From the NCBI RefSeq assembly GCF_034479635.1, contig NZ_CP140153.1:1991501-2055500 (forward strand): 64,000 bases of DNA, read 5' to 3'. The stretch comes from Guyparkeria halophila (lineage in GTDB: Bacteria; Pseudomonadota; Gammaproteobacteria; Halothiobacillales; Halothiobacillaceae). The number at the start of each line of letters is the position of its first letter. Position 1 is the stretch's first letter. Positions 53,920 through 63,557 of this stretch are shown piece by piece. A program made the position numbers and the translations under genes. The notes beneath the pieces were generated by a model. The model was given only the letters and a program-made list of their open reading frames with translations, searched no databases and had not been told where the DNA came from.

Positions 53920-54687
53920 TCAGCGGGTAATGCCGCGCTCGCTCTCGCGAATGAAGTCGAGCATCTCGCTGAGCGCCGGTTCGGTTTCGGCAGCCTGCTC
54001 GAACTCGGTCCACACCAGGTCATCGCCCTGACGCTTGACCAGTTGCCGAAAGCAGCGATTGAGCAGCGTGATGGTCTCCGGCGAGAAACCACGCCGCTTG
54101 AGCCCTTCCTTGTTCAGACCAATGGCCCGGGCGCGGGCCCCATCAGCCATCACGAACGGCACCACGTCCTTGGACACCTTGGAAAAGCCCCCGATGAAGG
54201 CATGCGCCCCGATGTGACAGAACTGGTGCGCGACGGCGAACCCGCCGAAGATGGCGTGCTCGCCCACCTCGACGTGGCCCGCGAGCGACGCGGCGTTGGC
54301 CAGGATGACGTGGTCACCCACTAGGCAATCGTGGGCCACATGGGCGTAGGCCATCACCAGGATGTCCGAACCCAGCCGCGTCAGTCCGCCCCCACCGGCG
54401 GTACCCCGGTGGATGGTGGAGAACTCGCGAATGCGGTTGCGATCGCCGATCTCGAGAAAGGTGCGCTCGCCGGCGAACTTGAGATCCTGGGGCACCTCGC
54501 CCACGACCGCATGGCTGAAGATGTGGTTATCCGCGCCGATCCGGCACGGCCCCTTGATCACCGCATGCGACTCGATGACCGTGTTGGCACCAATCTCGAC
54601 CTCGCCTTCGATGATCGTAAAGGGGCCGACCTGCACGCTCTCGTGCAGACGGGCCTCGTCACTGATGATCGCGCTCGGATGAATCAC
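53920..54687 (-). CDS. lpxA: UDP-N-acetylglucosamine acyltransferase
   Basis: First enzyme of lipid A synthesis: it transfers 3-hydroxyacyl from ACP to UDP-GlcNAc. The 255-residue left-handed beta-helix opens with IHPSAIISDEARL, and the catalytic His lies in MAYAHVAHDCLVGDHV; GGFAVAHQFCHIG and GLNKEGLKRRGF are standard. The start is GTG at 54687, overlapping the fabZ stop (GTGA), which gives the exact family length; the frame to 54711 is not needed. Confidence 0.97.
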   Translation of the reverse strand: MIHPSAIISDEARLHESVQVGPFTIIEGEVEIGANTVIESHAVIKGPCRIGADNHIFSHAVVGEVPQDLKFAGERTFLEIGDRNRIREFSTIHRGTAGGGGLTRLGSDILVMAYAHVAHDCLVGDHVILANAASLAGHVEVGEHAIFGGFAVAHQFCHIGAHAFIGGFSKVSKDVVPFVMADGARARAIGLNKEGLKRRGFSPETITLLNRCFRQLVKRQGDDLVWTEFEQAAETEPALSEMLDFIRESERGITR

Positions 54688-55142
54688 TCGATCACTTCCT
54701 TGGCCACACACTTGACCGTGGCACGCGCGGCCAGCTCGTCGCCCACATGCGCCGTGCAGTTGAAAATGCCCATGCCACGGGCCATGCGCTTGATATCGAC
54801 CCGGATGGTGAGCTGATCGCCCGGCTCGACCATGCGGCGGAACGTCACGTCGTCCAGGCCGACCAGCATGTAGAGCGCATTGTCCTTCGGCTTGCCACCG
54901 TTGGAACGGAACGCGAGCACGCCGGTGGCCTGCGCCATTGCCTCGGTGATCAGCACGCCGGGCATGATCGGCCGGACCGGGAAATGCCCCTGGAAAAACG
55001 GCTCGTTGAAGGTCACGTTCTTGATCGCGACCAGGTACTCATTGGGCTGCCAGTCAACCACCCGGTCGATCAACAGGAACGGGTATCGGTGCGGCAGGAG
55101 GTTCATGATCTCCTGCACCATCATGGTGTTGTCTTCGCTCAC
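54684..55142 (-). CDS. fabZ: 3-hydroxyacyl-ACP dehydratase FabZ
   Basis: This 152-residue hot-dog-fold dehydratase of fatty acid synthesis has LLPHRYPFLLIDRV and the active-site GHFPVRPIMPGVLITEAMAQ (catalytic His and Glu). It draws on the same hydroxyacyl-ACP pool as LpxA and LpxD, which explains its place between them. The GTG start overlaps the lpxD stop as GTGA. Confidence 0.97.
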   Translation of the reverse strand: MSEDNTMMVQEIMNLLPHRYPFLLIDRVVDWQPNEYLVAIKNVTFNEPFFQGHFPVRPIMPGVLITEAMAQATGVLAFRSNGGKPKDNALYMLVGLDDVTFRRMVEPGDQLTIRVDIKRMARGMGIFNCTAHVGDELAARATVKCVAKEVIE

Positions 55143-56230
55143 GAGTCTTCCTCAGGCGTGGGCTTGTCGCCGAGCCGTTTTTCAAGTTGTTTCACCCGGC
55201 GCACAAGCCGGTCGAGTTGTTTGAATCGCGCCGCATTGCGATGCCAGCGTTCGTTCGTGTCCAGTGGCGTACCGGCCGAATAGACGCCCGGCCGGTGGAT
55301 CGAGCGGGTCACCATCGACATGCCGGTGATGTGCACGTTGTCGGCCAGCGTGAGGTGCCCGGCGAGGCCGACCCCCCCGCCCAGGGTGCAGTGACGACCG
55401 ACCTCGCTCGAGCCGGCCAGACCGGCGCAACCGGCGACCGCCGAATGCTCGCCGATGCGCACGTTGTGCGCGATCTGAATCAGGTTGTCGAGCTTGACCC
55501 CATCGGCAATCACCGTGTCGTCGAGTGCCCCGCGATCGATGGTGGTGTTCGCACCGATATCGACGTCGTTGCCGATCACGACGCGCCCCACCTGGGGTAC
55601 CCGTCGCCAGACGCCGTTGTCCTGCGCCAGACCAAACCCGTCGGAACCGATCACGACCCCGGGCTGGATCACGCAGCGTGCCCCGATCAGGCTATCGTCG
55701 AGCACGGTCACCCGCGCCAGCAGCCGAGTGGCCTCGCCGATCACCACGTTCGAGCCGACCACACAGCCCGGGCCGATCACGACCTTGGGGCCGATACGGG
55801 CGCCGGCGCCGATGCTGACCTGGGCGTCGATGCGCGCGCTGGGATCGATGGTCGCGCTCTCGTCGACCACCGCGGAGGCGTGCACGCCCGCGGGCCTGGC
55901 CGGCAACGCATACAGACGCTCGAGCACCCGGGCGAAGGCCAACCTCGGCTGGTCGACGACCAGGCAGCAGACGCCCCGGGGCAAGTGCTGGCGACCGGCC
56001 TCGTTGGTCAGCACCAGGCCGGCCCGAGTCGAGGTGGCCAGATCCGCGCTGCGTCGGTCGCCATCGTAGTAGCTGACCTGCTCGGCGGTGGCACAGGCCA
56101 ACGAGGCCGCCCCCGTGATGCGGGTGGCGGCCTCGTCGGGGGCCACATCAATCGCCCCATCCATGCCTTGGGCGTCGAGCCAGTCGGCGATCTCGCCGAC
56201 GGTCGCGCTCGTGCTGGCCGAAATACTCAC
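55139..56230 (-). CDS. lpxD: UDP-3-O-acylglucosamine N-acyltransferase
   Basis: A 363-residue third enzyme of lipid A synthesis. An N-terminal uridine-binding domain (about 1-105) precedes the hexapeptide-repeat beta-helix. The catalytic His lies in NLIQIAHNVRIGEH; GSDGFGLAQDNGVW, GNDVDIGANTTIDRGAL and AGCAGLAGSSEVG are typical. A C-terminal helix (QLDRLVRRVKQLEKRL) ends it. The start is GTG, 22 bp after skp. Confidence 0.97.
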   Translation of the reverse strand: MSISASTSATVGEIADWLDAQGMDGAIDVAPDEAATRITGAASLACATAEQVSYYDGDRRSADLATSTRAGLVLTNEAGRQHLPRGVCCLVVDQPRLAFARVLERLYALPARPAGVHASAVVDESATIDPSARIDAQVSIGAGARIGPKVVIGPGCVVGSNVVIGEATRLLARVTVLDDSLIGARCVIQPGVVIGSDGFGLAQDNGVWRRVPQVGRVVIGNDVDIGANTTIDRGALDDTVIADGVKLDNLIQIAHNVRIGEHSAVAGCAGLAGSSEVGRHCTLGGGVGLAGHLTLADNVHITGMSMVTRSIHRPGVYSAGTPLDTNERWHRNAARFKQLDRLVRRVKQLEKRLGDKPTPEEDS

Positions 56231-56252
56231 CGTGTGTCAGGCCCCGGCCGGA

Positions 56253-56765
56253 TCAGCGGCCCATCTGCTCGAGACGGTCGAGCACATCCTTGGTCAGCTC
56301 GACCCGATCGGCCGAGTAGACCACGCCCTCGGAAAGCACGAGGTCATAGCCCTGCTCCCGCGCCACTTCGCGGATGGCATCGAGCACCAGGCGCTGCAAC
56401 TTGCCGAGCTCCTCGTTCTTGCGCAGGTTCAGGTCGTCACGGAAGTTGCTTTGCTGGCGTTGCAGGTCGCGCAGCTTGCGATTGAGCTCGCGCTCGAGAT
56501 TGCCGCGATCGCCCTCGTTCATGGTCACGCCGTCACGATTGAGGCGATTTTCCATCTCCTGAACTTCCTGGCGAAGGACGCGCAATTCCTCCTCGCGGGC
56601 GGAGAACTCCTGTTCGAGCTTCTGCTTGGCCTGCTCGGCCTGGGGCGCCTGCTCGAGCAGGACCGAGGAATTGACGAAGCCGATCTTGATGTCGGCTGCC
56701 TGCACCGTCAGCGGCGCCATCAGCGCGATCGTGAGTAAGGCGAATCGTTGAAGCAAGCGAATCAC
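56253..56765 (-). CDS. skp: OmpH/Skp family periplasmic chaperone
   Basis: A 170-residue chaperone for outer-membrane proteins. The signal peptide is residues 1-24 (RLLQRFALLTIALMAPLTVQAA), then IKIGFVNSSVLLEQAP opens the Skp core and long charged helices (EQAKQKLEQEFSAREEEL...NRKLRDLQRQQSNFRDDL) form the coiled-coil arms. I start at the GTG at 56765 because AGGAG lies eight bases upstream and a signal peptide follows at once; the longer frame to 56939 overlaps bamA. It sits between bamA and lpxD as in other gammaproteobacteria. Confidence 0.95.
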   Translation of the reverse strand: MIRLLQRFALLTIALMAPLTVQAADIKIGFVNSSVLLEQAPQAEQAKQKLEQEFSAREEELRVLRQEVQEMENRLNRDGVTMNEGDRGNLERELNRKLRDLQRQQSNFRDDLNLRKNEELGKLQRLVLDAIREVAREQGYDLVLSEGVVYSADRVELTKDVLDRLEQMGR

Positions 56766-56865
56766 GCGGTCATCTCCTGAAACGTCATGGCCCGATGTGG
56801 ACCGAACGGGCGCCGCCGGTCGGCGACCCCCACTCCTGCATGGCGGCACATTATGCCACAGCCCG

Positions 56866-59208
56866 TCAGAACGAGGCGCCGATCGAGAACTGGAAGCTCT
56901 GCGTCCGGTCTTCCGGCTCGTCGTTGAGCGGCTGGGCAAAACTGAACATCAGCGGGCCGACCGGCGAGATCCAGCTCAGGCCCACGCCCACCGACTGGCG
57001 CAGCGAATCGGCCTCAAAGTTCTCGAGGTCGCGGTAGGCATTACCGACATCCCAGAACAGCGACATGCGTACCGAGTCGCGCTGCTCGGTCAGGAACGGC
57101 AGCGGCGAATAGATGGCCAACCCGCCATTGAGCTTGAAGGTGCCGCCCATGGGGTCGTCGTTGTTGTCGCGCGGACCGAGCGAGTAGTCCTCGTAACCAC
57201 GCACCGAACGGATACCGCCGGTGAAATAGTTCAGGAACGGCGGCACGCCGTCGTAATACTGGCTCACCCCGGCGTAATCGTTCTGGGTATCGCCGTAGGA
57301 CTTGATCTGACCGACATTGCCGTGCGCCTGCAGGGTGAACAGGTCGGTCAGCGGCAGGTAGAACTCACCGTCGTACTCGCCCTTGACGTAAGTCAGGTCA
57401 CTGCCCGGCACGGCCACCGTCGCCGACAGGCTATGGTACTGGCCTGCAGTCGGGAACATGTGCCGGTTGCGCGAATCGTAGCGCCAGGACGGCCGGATCG
57501 TGAAGGTGTAGAACTGCTCACCATCAAAGCCCGGGCCGGGGTTGTCGCCATCGGTTTCACCGGTTACCCAGCTGGGCGAACGCGTCGTGGCCTTGATCTC
57601 CTGACTCTCGACGCCAAAGGCGATCGAACCGTAGGTCAGCTCCGAGAGCGGCACGCCGAAGTTGATATTGCCGCCGAACGAATCGACCAGGTAGCGCGAC
57701 AGCGACAGCTCGGTGCCGTCCTGCTTCTGGTAGAACAGCCCGAAGCCCTGGCTGACACCGTTGACCGTGAAGTAGGGGTCACGGTAGTTGAACTGGTAAT
57801 ACTCGCGGTACGAGCTGCGCTCGACGTTGAAGCCCACTTCCTTGCCGGTGCCAAGGAAGTTCGGCTGGTTGAGACCGACGTTGAACAACACGCCCTCGGC
57901 CTGGGAGAAGCCCACGCCGGCGGTGAGCGAGCCGGACAGCTGCTCGGTGATGTCGTACTCGACGTCGACCTGGTCCGGCGCCTCGGGCACCGGCTTGATC
58001 TGCTGCTCGACCGACTGCACCGACGGCAGCCGCTCGAGGCGCTGCTTGGAGCGGTCGAGCTTGTCGCCGGCGTACCAGCTGCCCTCCATCTGCCGCATTT
58101 CGCGACGATAGACGACCTCGTTGGTGTTGTAGTTCCCCTTGAACTCGATCTCGCGCACGCTGACACGACGGCCCGGCTCGAGGTTGAAGTCGACCACCAC
58201 GGTCTTCTCGGCCTCATCGATGTCCGGGCGCGGCTCGACCCGTGCGAAGGCGTAGCCGTAGTCGCCCATGCGGCGACCGATGGCATCACTGGTATCGACG
58301 ACCTGGCGGCGGTTGAAGTACTCACCCACCTCGACCTGCGTCAACTCCTTGAGGGTCTCTTCGTTGAGCAGCATGTTGCCGCTGTAGGTGACGTCGGTGA
58401 CGGTATAACGCTCACCCTCGGTGATGTTGACCACCACCTCGATATCCTTCTTGTCCGGCGTGATGGTCACCTGGGTGGAGTCCACCGCGAACTTGAGGTA
58501 ACCGCGATCGAGGTAGAACGAGCGCAGCCGCTCGATATCCGCCGACAGCTTCTGCTTGGAATACTGGTCGGCGTTCGACCAGAAACGCCACCAGGAAACC
58601 GGGCCGAGCTCGAACTGATCGAGCAGGTCGTCCTCGTCGAAGTCCTCGTTGCCGATGATGCGCACGCGGCGAATGGACGCCGGCTTGCCCTCGTAGATCT
58701 CGATATTGACGAAGACGCGGTTGTCCTCGAGCTCCTCGACCTCGGTCTCGATCTGCACACCGTACTGACCCAGGCTGTAGTAAACGCGCTGCAGTTCGGT
58801 CTGCATCTTGTCCAGCGCCCGCTGGTCGAGCACGCGCCCCTGAACCAGGCCGATCGACTTCAAGGCTTCCTGCAGCTTTTCGGTTTCGACCTTGTCGTTG
58901 CCGTTGACCTCCAATGCCGTGATGGTCGGGCGCTCCTGCAGCCGGATCAGCAGCGCATCGTCCGGACCGCGGCCCACCTGGACATCCTTGAAAAAGCCGG
59001 TGTCGTACAACGCCTCGACCACGCGTGTACTGTCACCGGCCTGGAAGTCGTCGCCGACCTCGTAGGGGATGTAGGTGAACACCGTCCCCGGGGAGATGGT
59101 CCGCAGCCCCTCGACCCGGATGTCGGTGATTTCGAATGCCTGTGCCAGCGATGGCAAGAGAAGCAGCGCGGCAAGCGCCAGGGAGGTGCAGCGTTGGGTG
59201 ATGGTCAT
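56866..59208 (-). CDS. bamA: Outer membrane protein assembly factor BamA
   Basis: A 780-residue Omp85 protein. The signal peptide ends at SLAQA (residue 23-24). Five POTRA domains occupy about residues 25-430 (FEITDIRVEGLRTI begins the first), followed by the 16-strand beta-barrel. The loop-6 motif GGIRSVRGYEDYSLGP and the terminal Phe (SIGASF) needed for outer-membrane insertion are present. It folds and inserts outer-membrane proteins with the Bam lipoproteins and works with the Skp chaperone encoded next. Confidence 0.97.
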   Translation of the reverse strand: MTITQRCTSLALAALLLLPSLAQAFEITDIRVEGLRTISPGTVFTYIPYEVGDDFQAGDSTRVVEALYDTGFFKDVQVGRGPDDALLIRLQERPTITALEVNGNDKVETEKLQEALKSIGLVQGRVLDQRALDKMQTELQRVYYSLGQYGVQIETEVEELEDNRVFVNIEIYEGKPASIRRVRIIGNEDFDEDDLLDQFELGPVSWWRFWSNADQYSKQKLSADIERLRSFYLDRGYLKFAVDSTQVTITPDKKDIEVVVNITEGERYTVTDVTYSGNMLLNEETLKELTQVEVGEYFNRRQVVDTSDAIGRRMGDYGYAFARVEPRPDIDEAEKTVVVDFNLEPGRRVSVREIEFKGNYNTNEVVYRREMRQMEGSWYAGDKLDRSKQRLERLPSVQSVEQQIKPVPEAPDQVDVEYDITEQLSGSLTAGVGFSQAEGVLFNVGLNQPNFLGTGKEVGFNVERSSYREYYQFNYRDPYFTVNGVSQGFGLFYQKQDGTELSLSRYLVDSFGGNINFGVPLSELTYGSIAFGVESQEIKATTRSPSWVTGETDGDNPGPGFDGEQFYTFTIRPSWRYDSRNRHMFPTAGQYHSLSATVAVPGSDLTYVKGEYDGEFYLPLTDLFTLQAHGNVGQIKSYGDTQNDYAGVSQYYDGVPPFLNYFTGGIRSVRGYEDYSLGPRDNNDDPMGGTFKLNGGLAIYSPLPFLTEQRDSVRMSLFWDVGNAYRDLENFEADSLRQSVGVGLSWISPVGPLMFSFAQPLNDEPEDRTQSFQFSIGASF

Positions 59209-59324
59209 GCCGAAAGGCTTTCCTGGTCAGGCGGATGGATTGGAACTCGGGAATCCGGCCGAGGCACGGTCGATAGGCCGGCCCGGCACTAGGGTAAATC
59301 CGGGGTATTGTGGCCCAAGCGGGG

Positions 59325-60707
59325 CTAGTGCATCAACCGCGCGATGTCGTTGTAGAAGACCACCACCATCAGCAGCCCAAGCAGCAGGATGCCCAGGCGG
59401 GCGAAGACTTCCTCGAATGCGGCCCCCACCGGAGAGCCCTTGACCGCCTCGATGGCGTAGAGAAGCAGGTGCCCACCATCGAGCATCGGAATCGGCAGCA
59501 GATTGAGGATCGCCAGCGAGAGGCTGACCAGGGCAAGAAAGCCGAGGAAGGTCGACAGGCCCAGCAACAGGCTCTTGCCGGCGTACTCGGCAATCGCAAC
59601 CGGCCCCGACAGGTTGGCGATGCTCGCCTCACCCGTCAGCAGCCGCTGGAAAACCGTCAGCGTCAGGGTGGTCATCTCCCAGCTGCGCTCGAGCGCCAGC
59701 CCCATGGCCTCGACCGGCCCGGCCCGCTCCAGCAGGAACATCGACTCGGCCGCCTCGGTGTCGAGCGGGTACGCGGCCAGGGCGACCCCGATTCGTCCCA
59801 CGGTCTCGCCCTCCACCTCAGTCGGTCGGGGCGTGACGACCACGTCCTCCCGCCCGGCATCCGTCTCGATGGTCAGTCGGGTCTCCTCACCCGCTCGTGA
59901 CCCGATCGCCTCGATCAGTGCCCAGGGATCCCGATATTCCCGCCCGTCGATCGCGACGATCCGCGCGCCGGCCTCGAGCCCGGCGGCCATGGCGGGCGAA
60001 TCGGGTTGCACCTCGGCGATCTCGGCGTAAGCCGGCGCCCGCCAGAGGGCAAACCCGACCCGCTCGAGAATATCCGTGGGCTGCTGGCCGATCTCCCCGC
60101 CCAGCGGGTCGAGTTCGCGCAGGTCGAGCGTCATATCCTGGCGGCCGCCGTCGCGCTCGATCGTGATCGGCAACGCCTGCTGCCCGATCGCGCCGTTGAG
60201 CAGCGACAAGCGCAGATCCGACAGGGTCATCACCGGGTCACCATCCACGGCGCGGATGATGTCGCCCTCCTGCAGCCCTGCCGCGGCGAGGCGCGATTCG
60301 GCACCCAGGTCACCCACCTTGGGCAACACACCCTGGGTGCCCACCATGAACATCAGCCACCAGAACACCAGGGCGAGCACGAGGTTGGCGGCCGGGCCGG
60401 CGGCCACCACGGCGGCGCGCACCTTCAGCGACTGGCGGTTGAAGGCCCGGTGTCGCTCGGCCGGGTCGACCGCCCCCTCGCGCTCGTCGAGCATGCGCAC
60501 GTACCCGCCCAGCGGCAGCATGCCGACCCGATATTCGATCGCTTCGGGGCCGCGACGGGTGGAAAAGATCGCCCGGCCAAAACCCAGCGAGAAGGTCAAC
60601 ACCCGCACCCCCAGGCGGCGCGCCACCCAGAAATGACCGTACTCGTGGAAGGCCACCAGGATGCCGATTGTCAGCAGAAAGCCGACCACGCTGAGCAGAA
60701 TATCCAT
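59325..60707 (-). CDS. rseP: RIP zinc metalloprotease RseP
   Basis: A 460-residue site-2 protease. The zinc motif H21-E-Y-G-H25 lies in the first helix, two PDZ domains sit in the periplasm (AAGLQEGDIIRAVDGDPV and AAGLEAGARIVAIDGREY), and the second active-site motif MLDGGHLLLY lies near the C-terminus. In E. coli it releases sigma-E from RseA under envelope stress, which fits its place just before bamA. It starts 3 bp after dxr. Confidence 0.97.
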   Translation of the reverse strand: MDILLSVVGFLLTIGILVAFHEYGHFWVARRLGVRVLTFSLGFGRAIFSTRRGPEAIEYRVGMLPLGGYVRMLDEREGAVDPAERHRAFNRQSLKVRAAVVAAGPAANLVLALVFWWLMFMVGTQGVLPKVGDLGAESRLAAAGLQEGDIIRAVDGDPVMTLSDLRLSLLNGAIGQQALPITIERDGGRQDMTLDLRELDPLGGEIGQQPTDILERVGFALWRAPAYAEIAEVQPDSPAMAAGLEAGARIVAIDGREYRDPWALIEAIGSRAGEETRLTIETDAGREDVVVTPRPTEVEGETVGRIGVALAAYPLDTEAAESMFLLERAGPVEAMGLALERSWEMTTLTLTVFQRLLTGEASIANLSGPVAIAEYAGKSLLLGLSTFLGFLALVSLSLAILNLLPIPMLDGGHLLLYAIEAVKGSPVGAAFEEVFARLGILLLGLLMVVVFYNDIARLMH

Positions 60708-60710
60708 CGA

Positions 60711-61955
60711 TCAGCCCCCAAGCGCCGTAGCGCTGCCGCGCGCGTCACACCATGACGCGGCCCAGGCCCGCACCTCCCGATCGGCGGCCAGCACCGCCTC
60801 GATGGTCTCCGGCGCACCGGCAGCCGCGTTGCCGGCGAAGTGCGTCATGGCCGCCTGGAGCGCGGCCGGAATGTCCATGAAGCCGATTCGACGCTCCAGG
60901 AAGGCGGCGACCGCCACTTCGTTGGCGGCATTCATCACCAGGGGCATGCCCCCACCGGCGGCCAGGGCCTCGAAGGCGAGACGCAGGGCGGGAAACCGCT
61001 CGGGGTCCGGCGATTCGAAATGCAGCCCGGCGAGCGCACCGAAATCCAGCGGCGCCACGCCCGACTCGATCCGCTCGGGCCAGGCCAGGGCGTGGGCAAT
61101 GGGGGTGCGCATGTCTGGCTCGCCCAGCTCGGCGATGACCGAGCCGTCGACGAATCGCACCATCGAATGGATCACCGACTCGGGGTGAACCAGCACCTCG
61201 ATGCGCTCGGCCGACACACCGAACAACCGGGCCGCCTCGATCACCTCGAGGCCCTTGTTCATCATGGTGGCCGAATCGACCGAGATCTTGCGCCCCATCG
61301 ACCAGTTCGGGTGAGCGCAGGCCTGGTCGGGGGTGATGCCGGCGAAGTCGGCCAGCGGTCGCTCTCGGAACGGCCCACCCGAGGCGGTCAGCACCAACCG
61401 TTCGATCTCGTTGCTGTCGCCCACCAGCCCGGCACGCCCCACCACGGCGGCCTGATCGGCAGGCAGGCACTGGAAGATGGCGTTGTGCTCGCTGTCGATC
61501 GGCAACAGCGTCGCCCCGGCACGCCGCGCCACGTCCAGCATCAGCTCCCCGGCGGCCACCAGGGATTCCTTGTTGGCGAGCAACACCCGCTTGCCGGCGG
61601 CCAGGGCATTCCACGTCGACCCCAGGCCCGCGGTGCCCACGACCGCGGCCACCACGGTGTCGAGCGCCGGATCACCGGCCAGCTCGTCCACCGCCGCCTG
61701 TCCCACCACCACGGCCGGTCGCTGGGCGGCCGGCAGGCTCGCCAGTCGCTCCTCGAGCGCGGCACGCCGGCCGGCATCGACCAGACCGACCGTCGCCGGG
61801 CGGAACCGCTTGATCTGTTCGAACAGGGGGTCGACTCGCGAATGGGCCACGAGCACGTCGACGGAAAACCGCTCCGGATGACGGGCGAGCACGTCCAGCG
61901 TGCTTGCCCCAATGCTGCCGGTCGAGCCAAAGATACCGATGCGGGTCCGTGCCAC
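60711..61955 (-). CDS. dxr: 1-deoxy-D-xylulose 5-phosphate reductoisomerase
   Basis: This 414-residue second enzyme of the MEP isoprenoid pathway has the NADPH motif IGIFGSTGSIG at the N-terminus, ANKESLVAAGE, and the metal and substrate site LLPIDSEHNAIFQCL, with ASGGPFRERPL and HPNWSMGRKISVDSATMMNKGLE. I start at the GTG at 61955 with GGGAGG five bases upstream; the frame to 62120 overlaps cdsA. The product feeds undecaprenyl diphosphate made by UppS in the same operon. Confidence 0.97.
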   Translation of the reverse strand: MARTRIGIFGSTGSIGASTLDVLARHPERFSVDVLVAHSRVDPLFEQIKRFRPATVGLVDAGRRAALEERLASLPAAQRPAVVVGQAAVDELAGDPALDTVVAAVVGTAGLGSTWNALAAGKRVLLANKESLVAAGELMLDVARRAGATLLPIDSEHNAIFQCLPADQAAVVGRAGLVGDSNEIERLVLTASGGPFRERPLADFAGITPDQACAHPNWSMGRKISVDSATMMNKGLEVIEAARLFGVSAERIEVLVHPESVIHSMVRFVDGSVIAELGEPDMRTPIAHALAWPERIESGVAPLDFGALAGLHFESPDPERFPALRLAFEALAAGGGMPLVMNAANEVAVAAFLERRIGFMDIPAALQAAMTHFAGNAAAGAPETIEAVLAADREVRAWAASWCDARGSATALGG

Positions 61956-61956
61956 C

Positions 61957-62781
61957 TCAGCCTCCCAGCAGCTGCATTTGCCACAACCCCAGCCACCACA
62001 GCGGCATGGCGGCGAACTGGCCGTCGAGACGATCGAGCACCCCGCCGTGTCCCGGCAGGATCCGACCGCTGTCCTTGGCGCCCGCCTCGCGCTTGAGACG
62101 GGACTCCTCGAGATCGCCACCCACCGAGGCCAGCGCCACCAGCACGCACCACAGGGCTAGCAGCCAGCTCGGCGTGGCGAGGAACAGTGGCAGCACCGCC
62201 CCGATCGCGGCCAGTACGGCAACACCGGCCAACCCCCCGAGGACGCCCTCGATCGACTTGCCCGGACTGATCATCGGCGCCAGTTTGCGCCGACCGAAGG
62301 CCCGGCCGGCGAAATACGCGAGCGAGTCGGCGACGACGACCACGAGGATGCCGAACACCAGCAACCATTCACCGTCGGGCGCCGCGTGCACCTCGACCAG
62401 CGCGAGCCAGAACAGGGGAAGGATAATCAGGCCGACGCCACGACGCAGCCAGAACGGACGGTTGGCCGGACGCTCACGGCGATGGCGTAGCTGCGCGGCG
62501 AACAACGCCAGCCACACCGCGGCCACCACCGCCATCAACCAGACCAGTTGCCCGGACGGCCAAAGCGCCTGCCAGCCGATGGCGAGAGCGATAGTCGCCA
62601 CCACCCAGGGCCAGATCTGGCAGGGGGCCAGTCCGCAGAGACGGAACCACTCCACCGCCGCCCAGGCGACCACCACCAGGGTCACCCCGGCAAAGACGCG
62701 ATCGGGGGCAAGGAGGATGACGGCCAGCGAGACCAGGCCGGCGATCGTCCCCGTCAATAGACGCAACGGCGTACCGGTCAT
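61957..62781 (-). CDS. cdsA: Phosphatidate cytidylyltransferase
   Basis: A 274-residue membrane enzyme with about eight helices that makes CDP-diacylglycerol. The CDP-alcohol signature SRLKREAGAKDSGRILPGHG and GVLDRLD near the C-terminus is decisive, with FGRRKLAPMISPGKSIEG before it. Its start overlaps uppS by 4 bp, and it ends one base before dxr begins. Confidence 0.97.
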   Translation of the reverse strand: MTGTPLRLLTGTIAGLVSLAVILLAPDRVFAGVTLVVVAWAAVEWFRLCGLAPCQIWPWVVATIALAIGWQALWPSGQLVWLMAVVAAVWLALFAAQLRHRRERPANRPFWLRRGVGLIILPLFWLALVEVHAAPDGEWLLVFGILVVVVADSLAYFAGRAFGRRKLAPMISPGKSIEGVLGGLAGVAVLAAIGAVLPLFLATPSWLLALWCVLVALASVGGDLEESRLKREAGAKDSGRILPGHGGVLDRLDGQFAAMPLWWLGLWQMQLLGG

Positions 62782-63551
62782 GGGTTTGCCTCGTTGGACT
62801 CGACGCGGCCGAAGCGGCGGTTCCGCCCGGCGAACCAGCCCAGGGCCCGATCGAACTCGGCCTCGTCGAACAGCGGCCAGAGCACGTCGGTGAAATACAG
62901 CTCGGCGTAGGCGGCCTGCCAGAGCAGGAAATTGCTCAGGCGCCGCTCGCCGCCGGTACGAATGAACAGATCGACAGGCGATTGCCCCGCGGTCGCCAGT
63001 CCGGCCTCGAAGGCCGATCGCAGTGTCTCGGGGTCATCGAGGGGCAGCGAGGATTCGGCGTGACGCTCGGCCAGCTGCCGGGCGGCCTGCAGGATGTCCC
63101 ACTGGCCACCATAACTCACGGCAATCTGGAGCTGGAGACGTTCGTTACCGGCCGTACGCGCCTCGGCGGCCTTCATGAGCGCCTGGACCGAGGCATCCAG
63201 CCGTGACCGTTCGCCGATGAAGCTCAGGCGCACGCCATTCTGGTCGAGTTCGTCGAGCTCCTTCTCGAGCGCGTTGATGAACAGCTTCATCAGCGCGTCG
63301 ACCTCGTCGGCCGGACGTTTCCAGTTTTCGGAGGAGAAGGCGAACAGCGTGAGGAGGGGAACGCCACGGCGCATGGCCGCGCGGATGGTGGCGCGCACCG
63401 CGCGCCGGCCCCGCTGATGACCGACGGTGCGAGGCAGGTGACGCGCACGCGCCCACCGGCCATTGCCATCCATGACGATCGCCACATGGCGTGGCAGACG
63501 GGCCGGATCGATGTCGGCCACCGGCTCGGGATCGTGGCTACGCCCCCGCAC
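62778..63551 (-). CDS. uppS: Undecaprenyl diphosphate synthase
   Basis: A 257-residue cis-prenyltransferase making the C55 lipid carrier for peptidoglycan and O-antigen. HVAIVMDGNGRWA (catalytic Asp), GHQRGRRAVR, LTLFAFSSENWKRP and DLFIRTGGERRLSNFLLWQAAYAELYF are the family motifs (given here in pieces). The start is GTG with GAGG just upstream, 6 bp after frr. Confidence 0.97.
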   Translation of the reverse strand: MRGRSHDPEPVADIDPARLPRHVAIVMDGNGRWARARHLPRTVGHQRGRRAVRATIRAAMRRGVPLLTLFAFSSENWKRPADEVDALMKLFINALEKELDELDQNGVRLSFIGERSRLDASVQALMKAAEARTAGNERLQLQIAVSYGGQWDILQAARQLAERHAESSLPLDDPETLRSAFEAGLATAGQSPVDLFIRTGGERRLSNFLLWQAAYAELYFTDVLWPLFDEAEFDRALGWFAGRNRRFGRVESNEANP

Positions 63552-63557
63552 GTCGCC

